From positions 1 through 64,000 of the forward strand of contig CBFHOS010000003.1 in NCBI GenBank assembly GCA_965657645.1: a DNA stretch of 64,000 nucleotides, read 5' to 3'. Made by a program: the position numbers and the translations under genes. How positions within the stretch are numbered: position 1 is the first letter of the stretch; every line of letters starts with the position of its first letter. Below, piece after piece: positions 1-7,405 of the stretch. The DNA is from CBFHOS01 sp965657645 (GTDB lineage: Bacteria > Pseudomonadota > Alphaproteobacteria > Puniceispirillales > Puniceispirillaceae). The notes beneath the pieces were generated by a model, which was not told the origin of the DNA, made no database searches, and was given only the letters and a program-made list of their open reading frames with translations.

Positions 1-615
1 ACGGACGCGACCAAAGCGGCCGGATTGGAAACCACTTTGAACCCGGGTGAGGGCGCTTTCTATGGCCCGAAATTGGAATTTGTTCTGCGTGATGCGATTG
101 GTCGCGATTGGCAATGTGGCACTTTGCAGGTGGATTTTGTTCTGCCTGATCGTCTTGATGCGGAATATGTTGCCGAAGATGGTAGCCGCCGCCGTCCGGT
201 TATGTTGCACCGTGCTATTCTGGGTTCGATGGAGCGCTGGATTGGTATTCTGATCGAGCAATATGCTGGCCGGATGCCGGCATGGTTGGCCCCGACCCAG
301 CTTGTGGTTGCCGCGATTACCGATAGCGCGAATGATTATGCCGAACAGGTTGCCCGCACCGCCGAGGCCTTGGGGCTCCGTGTTGTGCGTGATTTCCGGA
401 ACGAAAAGATCAGCTATAAGGTTCGTGAACATAGTGTGCAAAAGGTGCCGTTCATCATCGCCGTTGGTGGCCGTGAGGAAGAGGCGTCAACGGTTGCACT
501 GCGCCGGCTTGGATCGAACGAACAGCAGGTTCTTGATATGAAGGAAGCGCTGACAACATTGCGTGATGAAAGTCTGCCGCCGGATTTGGCCCCAGCTAGT
601 GCCAAAAATGGCTGA
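1..615 (+). CDS. thrS: Threonyl-tRNA synthetase, C-terminal part (5' end outside window)
   Basis: The reading frame is open from base 1, so the gene enters from the left; the TTG at 25 is an internal Leu codon, not a start. The 204 visible residues are the end of the class II catalytic core and the anticodon-binding domain of ThrRS, which charges tRNA-Thr in the cytoplasm. The core is recognised by GEGAFYGPK (fragment residues 16-24), WQCGTLQVDF and the motif 3 stretch HRAILGSMERW (70-80). The His of that stretch corresponds to a zinc ligand in the E. coli enzyme. From about residue 88 (WLAPTQLVV) the alpha/beta anticodon domain runs to the end, including RNEKISYKVREH. The position just upstream of infC is the usual bacterial order. 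Confidence 0.97.
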   Translation, partial: TDATKAAGLETTLNPGEGAFYGPKLEFVLRDAIGRDWQCGTLQVDFVLPDRLDAEYVAEDGSRRRPVMLHRAILGSMERWIGILIEQYAGRMPAWLAPTQLVVAAITDSANDYAEQVARTAEALGLRVVRDFRNEKISYKVREHSVQKVPFIIAVGGREEEASTVALRRLGSNEQQVLDMKEALTTLRDESLPPDLAPASAKNG

Positions 616-688
616 TTATTGAATTTCTGCCCGATATAGTAAAAAACTAGCGATTTTGTGGGTTTTTTGCTAAGAGGGCGGTACGGGG

Positions 689-717
689 GTGAATCGCCCA
701 TGTGAATCGCCCATGTG
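689..717. repeat. 13-bp tandem repeat in the thrS-infC leader
   Basis: GTGAATCGCCCAT occurs twice head to tail (689-701 and 702-714), followed by the first three bases of a third copy. GGGCG at 676-680 can pair with CGCCC of the first copy (695-699). The repeat lies about 40 nt before the infC ribosome-binding site. It may be a leader structure or simple slippage; function is unknown. Confidence 0.7.
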
Positions 718-741
718 TAAATTGCTTAAACAGAGAATAAC

Positions 742-755
742 AGGAGAGTTAAATA
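742..755 (+). promoter_or_regulatory. infC ribosome-binding site and ATA start codon
   Basis: AGGAGAG at 742-748 is a strong Shine-Dalgarno sequence. The in-frame TAA at 750-752 is followed directly by ATA at 753-755. Six bases separate AGGAG from the ATA. The next possible start, GTG at 774, has no ribosome-binding site and would remove conserved N-terminal residues. IF3 genes of other bacteria are known to use AUU, AUC or AUA starts, which IF3 itself discriminates against for autoregulation. Confidence 0.8.
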
Positions 756-1289
756 GTACGTCCACATAATAATGTGCCGCCCGCTCAGGACGGCCCGCGT
801 GTGAATGGAGCAATCAGAGCTCCACAGGTTCGTTGCATTGATCCCGAAGGCGAACAGCTAGGGGTTCTTGACACCAGAGATGCCATTTCAAAGGCCGAAG
901 ATTTCGGTTTGGATTTGGTCGAGGTGCAGCCAAATGTTGACCCACCTGTGTGCAAAATTCTCGATTACGGAAAATATAAATACGAAGCGCAGAAACGCGC
1001 CAACGAAGCGCGGAAAAAGCAAAAGATCATCGAGGTGAAGGAAATCAAACTTCGCCCTAATATCGATGAGCATGATTACCAAGTCAAAATGCGCAATGTT
1101 TTCAAGTTCTTGAATTCTGGCGACAAGGTCAAAGTCACACTGCGTTTCCGCGGTCGTGAGATGGCTCACCAGGAATTAGGCGCGAATATCCTTAGCCGGG
1201 TACGCACCGAAACCGACGAAGTTGCCAAGGTAGAGGCCCATCCAAAGATGGAAGGCCGCCAAATGATCATGGTACTAGCACCAAAATAA
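753..1289 (+). CDS. infC: Translation initiation factor IF-3
   Basis: IF3 binds the 30S subunit, prevents premature joining with 50S and checks the start codon and initiator tRNA. With the ATA start proposed here the protein has 178 residues, the family's usual length, and begins with a basic VRPHNN stretch followed by the conserved DGPRVN. The N-terminal domain (to about residue 85) carries DLVEVQPNVDPPVCKILDYG. The lysine-rich linker KYKYEAQKR...KKQKIIEVKE leads into the C-terminal domain with IKLRPNIDEHDYQVK, VTLRFRGREM and a terminal KMEGRQMIMVLAPK. It lies between thrS and rpmI/rplT. A GTG start at 774 would give 171 residues and is considered less likely. Confidence 0.95.
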   Translation: MVRPHNNVPPAQDGPRVNGAIRAPQVRCIDPEGEQLGVLDTRDAISKAEDFGLDLVEVQPNVDPPVCKILDYGKYKYEAQKRANEARKKQKIIEVKEIKLRPNIDEHDYQVKMRNVFKFLNSGDKVKVTLRFRGREMAHQELGANILSRVRTETDEVAKVEAHPKMEGRQMIMVLAPK

Positions 1290-1454
1290 TCGCTATTGCC
1301 GCAATAAAGCTTATGCAACGTCCCAGACAGGGCTTGATTAGTCGTGTTGATCCTCGTATAAGCACCACTTCGCGAAGTAATCCGCCGCGTTCAGGCCTGA
1401 AACCGTGATTGCAAAATCATGGGGTAAAAACAGGGCATGCCTGGCCGGTTAATA

Positions 1455-1501
1455 GCCATCGGTAGCAATATGCTACGCCTCTCGCGATAGAGGATGATGG
1501 C
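1455..1501 (+). promoter_or_regulatory. Candidate three-way-junction RNA leader before rpmI
   Basis: GCCATC (1455-1460) pairs with GATGGC (1496-1501) and encloses two perfect hairpins: GTAGC/GCTAC around an AATAT loop (1462-1476), and CCTCT/AGAGG around CGCGAT (1478-1493). The structure ends 24 nt before the rpmI ATG, with an AGAGG ribosome-binding site in between. rpmI-rplT is autoregulated by L20 in several bacteria, so an L20-binding leader is plausible. That role is inferred; only the inverted repeats are seen. Confidence 0.5.
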
Positions 1502-1525
1502 CACCTTAAAAAGAAAGAGGTCAAA

Positions 1526-1723
1526 ATGCCCAAGATGAAGACCAAAAGCGGTGCGAAGAAACGTTTTCGCCTGACCGCTAGTGGTAAGGTTCGCGGCTCT
1601 GCTGCCTTCCTTAGCCACAATCTGCGTCGCCGTTCCCAAAAAATGAAGCGCAAGGCTCGTGGTACGATGATCCTTAGCGATGCGGATGCCCGTATCGTAA
1701 AGCGTTTTCTGCCTTACGCATAA
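1526..1723 (+). CDS. rpmI: 50S ribosomal protein L35
   Basis: This is a 65-residue, very basic protein of the large ribosomal subunit. It shows the typical L35 start MPKMKTKSGAKKRF, the SGKVRGSAAFLSHNL middle and the RRSQKMKRKARG run. Length matches the family. An AGAGG ribosome-binding site lies about 7 nt before the ATG. The gene is 13 nt upstream of rplT and surely cotranscribed with it. A 236-nt gap separates it from infC and holds the candidate structured leader described separately. Confidence 0.97.
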   Translation: MPKMKTKSGAKKRFRLTASGKVRGSAAFLSHNLRRRSQKMKRKARGTMILSDADARIVKRFLPYA

Positions 1724-1736
1724 AGGAGTCCGGTAA

Positions 1737-2087
1737 ATGGCACGCGTTAAAAGAGGTACTACCAAGCACGCCCGTCATGGCAAGGTCATTAAGGCCGCCA
1801 AAGGCTATTACGGTCGTCGTAAAAATACATTTCGGACCGCCACTCAGGCAGTCGATAAGGCACGTCAATATGCCTATCGTGACCGCCGCGTTCGTAAGCG
1901 GGAATTCCGTGCATTGTGGATCCAGCGTATTAACGCTGCGGCCCGTCTGCATGGCGTAACCTATTCACGGATGATGGGTGGCCTAATTAAGGCAGGAATC
2001 GAGATCGACCGCAAAATGCTGGCTGATCTTGCTGTGCACGAGCCGGCAGCATTTGCCGCGCTAGTGGAGCGTTCACGCGCGGCATAG
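1737..2087 (+). CDS. rplT: 50S ribosomal protein L20
   Basis: L20 is an early 23S rRNA-binding assembly protein of the 50S subunit and the known translational repressor of rpmI-rplT in several bacteria. The 116-residue protein starts MARVKRGTTKHARHGKV, has the basic helix KGYYGRRKNTFRTATQAV and the C-terminal globular part LWIQRINAAARLHGVTYS with LADLAVHEPAAFAALV. Length is standard. An AAAGGAG ribosome-binding site lies directly after the rpmI stop codon. Confidence 0.97.
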   Translation: MARVKRGTTKHARHGKVIKAAKGYYGRRKNTFRTATQAVDKARQYAYRDRRVRKREFRALWIQRINAAARLHGVTYSRMMGGLIKAGIEIDRKMLADLAVHEPAAFAALVERSRAA

Positions 2088-2156
2088 CCCGGCCTTAAAG
2101 TCCAAGCCAAAAGCCAGGCTGTCGCTTTGAACCTTTCATGACCATAATTGGTCTGG

Positions 2157-2279
2157 ATGTTCGGGGCGGCAGCCTGTTATATTTTGACCGATAATTTTGG
2201 TGAATTTTATAAATTTCTTTGTGATTTTCTTGTTAATTCCGTCCAAGGACTGGTGAAATGCAAAATCTTGACGCCCTGA
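2157..2279 (+). CDS. Possible Phe-rich leader peptide overlapping the pheS start
   Basis: An ATG at 2157 opens a 40-codon frame with five Phe codons, four of them between codons 14 and 24 (NFGEFYKFLCDF). It reads through the pheS ribosome-binding site and stops at 2277-2279, just inside pheS. E. coli pheST is preceded by the Phe-rich pheM leader, which suggests an analogous control. There is no good ribosome-binding site for this frame and the region is T-rich, which alone favours Phe codons, so it may be accidental. Confidence 0.25.
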   Translation: MFGAAACYILTDNFGEFYKFLCDFLVNSVQGLVKCKILTP

Positions 2280-3343
2280 CTTCCGACATTATGGGATCTA
2301 TTACCGCGGCCACTTCGCTTGATGAGCTGGAGAGCGTGCGGATCGATGTGTTGGGCAAAAAAGGCAGCCTGTCGCTGATGATGCGCGATCTTGGTGGCAT
2401 GGACCCTGAAGCACGCAAAACCGCCGGTCAGGAATTGAATAAGGTTAAAACCACCATTGCCGATGCGATTGCGGCGAAACAGACGAATTTGCGTGATGCG
2501 GCATTGAATGACCGTTTGGCGGCCGAGGCTATTGATGTGTCTCTGCCAAGCCGTCCACAGGATAATGCGCGTCTGCATCCCCTTTCCAGAACGATTGAAG
2601 AAGTCGTGGCAATCTTTGCCGAGATGGGCTTTAGCGTTGCCGAGGGGCCGGATATTGAATCCGACTATTACAATTTCACCGCGCTGAATATCCCTGAAGA
2701 GCATCCAGCCCGCCAGGAACATGACACTTTTTATCTGCCGCCCGATGCAGAGGGTAAAAGAAAGGTTCTGCGCACACACACATCACCGGTACAGATCCGC
2801 ACGATGGAAAATGCCGAACCGCCGATTAGAATTATCGTGCCGGGCCGCACTTACCGCTCTGACCATGATGCCACCCATTCGCCGATGTTCCATCAATGTG
2901 AAGGCTTGGTCATTGGCGACAAAATCCATATGGGCCATTTGAAGGGCTGCTTGATTGATTTCTGCCGCGCCTTCTTTGGTGTTGATGATTTGCCTGTTCG
3001 TTTCCGCCCTAGTTATTTCCCATTCACTGAGCCGTCTGCCGAGGTTGATATCGGCTGCACGCGTGATGGAGGTGGTCTAAAGATCGGGGCTGGCGATGAC
3101 TGGCTGGAAATCCTTGGGTCGGGCATGGTCAATCCTCAGGTTCTCGCCAATTGTGGTTATGATCCAGAGAAATATCAGGGCTTTGCCTTTGGTATGGGGA
3201 TCGAGCGTATTGCCATGTTGAAATATGGCATCCCTGACCTGCGCACCTTTTACGACAGTGATTTGCGCTGGATGCGTCATTACGGATTTTTGCCGTTTGA
3301 CGCGCCGTCAATTCATGCCGGCCTAGTCGGAGGAAATGTCTAA
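2258..3343 (+). CDS. pheS: Phenylalanyl-tRNA synthetase alpha subunit
   Basis: This is the catalytic subunit of the heterotetrameric PheRS, which activates Phe and charges tRNA-Phe. The N-terminal coiled-coil arm covers about residues 1-90, including LGKKGSLSLMMRDLGGM. The class II core follows, with HPLSRTIEEV, the motif 2 loop ending FHQCEGLVIG, and the motif 3 stretch GFAFGMGIERIAMLKYG near the C terminus. The 361-residue length is typical. An AAGGA ribosome-binding site lies about 10 nt before the ATG. The stop codon overlaps the pheT start by one base (TAATG), so the two subunits are translationally coupled. Confidence 0.97.
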   Translation: MQNLDALTSDIMGSITAATSLDELESVRIDVLGKKGSLSLMMRDLGGMDPEARKTAGQELNKVKTTIADAIAAKQTNLRDAALNDRLAAEAIDVSLPSRPQDNARLHPLSRTIEEVVAIFAEMGFSVAEGPDIESDYYNFTALNIPEEHPARQEHDTFYLPPDAEGKRKVLRTHTSPVQIRTMENAEPPIRIIVPGRTYRSDHDATHSPMFHQCEGLVIGDKIHMGHLKGCLIDFCRAFFGVDDLPVRFRPSYFPFTEPSAEVDIGCTRDGGGLKIGAGDDWLEILGSGMVNPQVLANCGYDPEKYQGFAFGMGIERIAMLKYGIPDLRTFYDSDLRWMRHYGFLPFDAPSIHAGLVGGNV

Positions 3344-5754
3344 TGAAATTTACCCGTGACTGGCTATTTGACCATCTTGAAACAGATCGGTCTCTTGAAG
3401 AAATTCTGGAAATATTGCCAATGCTTGGCCTTGAGGTGGAGAGCTTTGTTGACCGCTCTGTTGCGCTATCGGCCTTTACCATTGCCAAAGTTGTATCGGC
3501 CGAACAGCACCCGGATGCTGACAAGCTGCGTGTCTGTATGGTTGATACCGGCGCTGATACTGGCTTGGTTCAAGTTGTCTGCGGTGCGCCTAATGCGCGG
3601 GCCGGGATGAAAGGCGTGTTTGCACCGGTTGGGGCCTATGTTCCGGGGATCGATCTGACCCTGAAAGTTGGTGAGATCCGCGGCCAGCAATCGAATGGCA
3701 TGCTGTGTTCTGAGCGTGAGATGGAGCTATCTGACGAGCATGACGGCATTATTGATCTGGCTGAAGATGCGCCTGTTGGGATGAGCTTTGCCGCATTTGC
3801 CGGTCTGGATGATCCGATCATCGAGATTGCCATCACGCCTAATCGTGCCGATTGTCTTGGTGTGCGCGGTGTGGCGCGTGACCTTTCGGCGGCTGGTTAT
3901 GGCACGCTTAAGGACGTTGATTTTTCCGCGCATGAAGGCAGCTTTGATAGCCCCATTAATTGGAAAATCGAAAATGCCGAAGCATTTTGCCCACGCGTTA
4001 CCGGCACCAGCTTTCGTGGTTTGAAAAATGGCGCTAGCCCGGAATGGATGGCGCGCCGTCTTGCCGCCGTTGGCCAGCGCCCGATTAGCGCCCTTGTTGA
4101 TATCACCAACTATGTGATGATCGATCTTGGCCGCCCGCTTCACGCCTATGATAGTGACAAGATCGCTGGTGATACGTTAACCATCCGTCCGGCCAAAGAT
4201 GGCGAGACAATGGTTGCGCTAAATGAAAAGGAATATGCGCTCGATACCAGCATGTGCATCATAGCGGATGAACATGGCGCCGATGATCTGGCGGGTATTA
4301 TGGGCGGCGAACGCACAGGCGTTAGCGATGAGACCACCAATATGTTCCTCGAAGTGGCGATATTTGATCCTATTTCGGTCGCCAAGACGGCGCGTAAACT
4401 AAACATTAATTCTGATGCACGCTATCGCTTTGAGCGTGGTCTGGATGTGACCTCGCCGGACTGGGTTCAGGGCCATGTGGCACGTTTGGTCACGGCAACC
4501 TGCGGCGGTGAGGCCAGTCATGTTGTGGGTGCCGGCGCCGGTGCCATCTGGGAGCGTGACATTACCCTAGCCGCGGATAAGGTGAAAAACCTAACTGGCA
4601 TGGATGTGCCCGCGGATGAACAGGTTAAGATACTGGAGACCCTAGGTTTTACGGTTGCCGCGATTGGTGATGGTAAAGCCGGTGACGGATGGCGCGTAAC
4701 GCCGCCATCATGGCGCGGTGATATTGTTGGCGCGGCTGATCTGGTTGAGGAAATTGCCCGTATTCATGGCTATGACAATTTGGTCATGGAGCATTTGCCG
4801 CGTGAACATGTCGTGGCCCAGCCATCTTTATCCCCCCTACAGGCGCGTCAATTTAGAGCGCGGCGTGCGCTTGCTAGTCGCGGCCTGATGGAGGCGGTAA
4901 CATTCTCATTCCTATCTGAGACCCATGCCCAAGCCTTTGAGGGCGGCGCGGCGGCATTAAAGCTGGTTAATCCGATCAGCGCAGAATTGTCGGTCATGCG
5001 CCCATCGATCTTGCCAAACCTGTTATCCGCAGCAGCGCGCAATCAGGATCGGGGTGAGGGCGATGTTGCTATGTTTGAAGTCGGTCCTGTGTTCTTGGGT
5101 GACGATCCTGATCAACAGCGAATCGCCTGTAGCGGTATCCGACATGGCTCCACCACACCGCGCGAATGGCATGGTAGCGCCCGTATTGTTGACGTGTTTG
5201 ATGCCAAAGCAGACGCCGAAGCGGCACTGGCATCGCTTGGGGTTAAGGCCGGTGGTATCCAAACCACCAACGAGGCCCCCGGATATTTCCACCCCGGTCG
5301 CTCTGGAAGCCTTATACAGGGCCGCACTAAGCTGGCCAGCTTTGGTGAATTGCATCCAAAGATCGTCGAGCTGTTTGGGTTACGCAATCGGGCTGTTGGG
5401 TTTGAAATCCACATTGACGATGTGCCGATGCCAAAATCAAAAGGTCCGGCGCGGGCGCTGTTATCAATGTCGGTGTTCCAACCGGTAAGCCGTGATTTTG
5501 CCTTTATCGTTGATGAGGCTTTGCCTGCTGGTGATTTGCTCAAGGCCGTAAAATCGGGTGCAGGTGCACTCACTGACGAGATCTTTGTGTTCGATGTTTA
5601 TCAGGGTGATAATATCGAGAGTGGCAAGAAATCTGTGGGTGTGACCGTCACATTAAGCCCGATGAAGGCGACTTTGACTGATCAAGAGATTGAAAAAATT
5701 TGTGAGTTCATCGTTGCTCTTGCCGCCAAAAACTGTGGTGCGCAACTCCGGTAA
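3343..5754 (+). CDS. pheT: Phenylalanyl-tRNA synthetase beta subunit
   Basis: The beta subunit of PheRS binds tRNA-Phe, edits mischarged Tyr and completes the tetramer. The 803 residues follow the standard order: an OB-fold tRNA-binding domain (about 40-150, with ADKLRVCMVD and QVVCGAPNAR), the B3/B4 editing region (NRADCLGVRGVARDL; ALVDITNYVMIDLGRPLHAYD), the B5 domain, the catalytic-like core (EEIARIHGYDN; LVNPISAELSVMRPSILPNLL) and the ferredoxin-like anticodon-binding domain at the end (FQPVSRDFAFIVDEALPAGDL). The start overlaps the pheS stop by one base, with GGAGG upstream. Confidence 0.97.
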   Translation: MKFTRDWLFDHLETDRSLEEILEILPMLGLEVESFVDRSVALSAFTIAKVVSAEQHPDADKLRVCMVDTGADTGLVQVVCGAPNARAGMKGVFAPVGAYVPGIDLTLKVGEIRGQQSNGMLCSEREMELSDEHDGIIDLAEDAPVGMSFAAFAGLDDPIIEIAITPNRADCLGVRGVARDLSAAGYGTLKDVDFSAHEGSFDSPINWKIENAEAFCPRVTGTSFRGLKNGASPEWMARRLAAVGQRPISALVDITNYVMIDLGRPLHAYDSDKIAGDTLTIRPAKDGETMVALNEKEYALDTSMCIIADEHGADDLAGIMGGERTGVSDETTNMFLEVAIFDPISVAKTARKLNINSDARYRFERGLDVTSPDWVQGHVARLVTATCGGEASHVVGAGAGAIWERDITLAADKVKNLTGMDVPADEQVKILETLGFTVAAIGDGKAGDGWRVTPPSWRGDIVGAADLVEEIARIHGYDNLVMEHLPREHVVAQPSLSPLQARQFRARRALASRGLMEAVTFSFLSETHAQAFEGGAAALKLVNPISAELSVMRPSILPNLLSAAARNQDRGEGDVAMFEVGPVFLGDDPDQQRIACSGIRHGSTTPREWHGSARIVDVFDAKADAEAALASLGVKAGGIQTTNEAPGYFHPGRSGSLIQGRTKLASFGELHPKIVELFGLRNRAVGFEIHIDDVPMPKSKGPARALLSMSVFQPVSRDFAFIVDEALPAGDLLKAVKSGAGALTDEIFVFDVYQGDNIESGKKSVGVTVTLSPMKATLTDQEIEKICEFIVALAAKNCGAQLR

Positions 5755-5958
5755 TTTACCACAAAAATCACAATTTAAATGATGACAGGCACCCCTTGCT
5801 GTTGCTCGGAAATTTGCTTTTAAATGGCCTTTACTGTTTGGTAATAAATTTTCATTTTTAAACAACTGAAAAAATTGAATAATTATCGAATTTCTGAATT
5901 AGCGTGTCGAATTTTCCAAATCTTAACTATTTAGTAACTATTGCTGTTTAGAGTGGTT

Positions 5959-6762
5959 CTAGAAAGCGGTTTGTAGCTGCCTTCGTCGTCGGCCCCCAAT
6001 TTTGGGTAGTTTGGTGTCTTGAATATGTTCGCTACCCAGATTGAGCCGCACCACATATGTGTTTGGCTTGTCTTCATTTTGAGTGGAGTCATCGTGAAAA
6101 TCAGGCGGTGTGACCCAGTCAAGTGTGCGACCATCCGCAGTCTCATTGACAGTAAACAGCGCGCCATTTCCAAAATTCTTGTCAACGGTTACTTGATCAT
6201 CCGCGCGCTGGGCTTGGTCTGTCGGGGTCAGCGTCACCGCCGTAATGGCGTTTAGGGCGCTTTCTTCATATTCCACCATTTGCGTTTCATTAGCCGCCTC
6301 GGCGCTATCATTCACAGTGAATTGCCGATCGATCTCTTGGAGGACGATAATAGGGCTTTCAATTGCTGGTGGCTGATCCGGCAGCACGGGGCCAGTATCA
6401 GCCGTTCCATCCTCAGCTTGGCCATCGTCAGCTTGGCCATCCTCAGCCGGTTCTTCCCCTGCTAGGCCGTCCCCTGACAAATCGGTCTCAACTAGATCGT
6501 CTGGGCCTGTCTCGTCCACAATTTGCCCGTCGAAATCTTGTCCACTTGCCGTCTGGCCGCCAACGCGCACCGTTCCGCCAGAACCGCCGCCGCCAGCGCA
6601 ACCGGTTAGAAACAATAGAATGACCGCCATTGATGTAGATGTCGTTAGCAGTGGGGGCGCAATGCTTCCCATTCCGTAGCATTGTTTAAAGTCAAAAACT
6701 GGCTGTGTTTCGCGCGCATTAATAATGGATAATTGAATTGGTGATACTGAGCCGTGTTGCAT
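5959..6762 (-). CDS. Truncated cadherin-like surface lipoprotein
   Basis: The start is supported by a strong AGGGAGG site five bases upstream. The 267-residue product has an unusually long leader before a lipobox, LTGC, at residues 52-55, followed by a glycine-rich linker and an acidic low-complexity stretch with EDGQADDGQAEDG. Residues about 165-245 resemble one cadherin-like extracellular repeat (ALFTVNETADGRTLDW, TPPDFHDD, NTYVVRL). The sequence then ends abruptly with GGRRRRQLQTAF, which does not look like a domain end. This suggests a frameshift or a lost 3' part of a larger adhesin-like protein. The function is a guess; the lipobox and repeat resemblance are visible. Confidence 0.6.
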   Translation of the reverse strand: MQHGSVSPIQLSIINARETQPVFDFKQCYGMGSIAPPLLTTSTSMAVILLFLTGCAGGGGSGGTVRVGGQTASGQDFDGQIVDETGPDDLVETDLSGDGLAGEEPAEDGQADDGQAEDGTADTGPVLPDQPPAIESPIIVLQEIDRQFTVNDSAEAANETQMVEYEESALNAITAVTLTPTDQAQRADDQVTVDKNFGNGALFTVNETADGRTLDWVTPPDFHDDSTQNEDKPNTYVVRLNLGSEHIQDTKLPKIGGRRRRQLQTAF

Positions 6763-7189
6763 TGATGCCTCCCTGGGTAAAATCTACCGCGATTACTTTG
6801 TTCTGAATACGTCGCGACCCGAGCAGGGAGGAAAGCAAGATAAAGGTTAATTTAGTGTTAACAAATTACGAGAGAGTGAAATTAGGGAAATTATTTCAAT
6901 TAAGAAAGCATTAAGAAAAATCCATGCATTTTTTTAAATCATTGTAAAATATATAATTTACCTAATGGAATTATGCCTATAAAAAACGCTTTACTAAAGT
7001 AATTATATAAAAGATAACATTGGGTAAAAAAGGATTAATCATATCTGTTATCCGCAAGATCCAAAAAATTATTCTAAAAACGACATTTACATTTGAGGTT
7101 TTTGGGAAACGGTGTGCCGCTCAATATTGATCAACAGCGCAATGCAGATGTAATCCCACATACATGTCCGCCCATAGATCCATACATGA

Positions 7190-7233
7190 ATCTCGTCACA
7201 AATCCCGTCTCAGATCCCGTGCATATCTCGTAC
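7190..7233. repeat. Degenerate 12-nt tandem repeat (ATCYCGT core)
   Basis: The core ATC(C/T)CGT appears at 7190, 7202, 7214 and 7225, that is with 12, 12 and 11-nt spacing. A decayed fifth copy (ATCCAGAT) follows. It lies in non-coding DNA; no function is apparent. Confidence 0.55.
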
Positions 7234-7282
7234 AAATCCAGATACGGGTTCACGCACCGTGATTAATACGGCGGCTTTTACA

Positions 7283-7309
7283 GGGGCTAATACGGGGCTA
7301 ATACGGGGC
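7283..7309. repeat. 11-bp tandem repeat GGGGCTAATAC
   Basis: Two exact copies (7283-7293, 7294-7304) are followed by GGGGC of a third. A more diverged copy (TTAATACGGCGGC) sits about 20 bases upstream. It is located before the leuA terminator in non-coding DNA. Confidence 0.65.
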
Positions 7310-7343
7310 GCCGGTGGGAGAGTTGCTAGTCGCCGACATACGA

Positions 7344-7373
7344 AAGGGGCCACATCAATAGATGTAGCCCCTT
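7344..7373 (-). terminator. leuA terminator hairpin
   Basis: AAGGGGC and GCCCCTT, extended by ACATC/GATGT with one opposed base pair position, form a 13-position stem around an AATA loop. It sits 33 bases past the leuA stop on the minus strand. The U-run is short (TTT then C), so strength is uncertain. Confidence 0.65.
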
Positions 7374-7405
7374 GAATTATTCTGACGGTCAGTATGCGGG
7401 ATTGA

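Larger units (their letters stand above)
6763..7343. other. A+T-rich intergenic gap without a gene
   Basis: No credible coding frame is present between the lipoprotein and the leuA terminator. The first 330 bases are strongly A+T-rich. The last 200 bases hold two sets of short degenerate tandem repeats, listed separately. I see no tRNA or mobile-element ends. Confidence 0.6.

Noticed and set aside
25..27. TTG that could be read as the start of a short thrS gene
   Set aside because: The frame is open and ThrRS-like from base 1; this is an internal Leu codon of a gene entering from outside.
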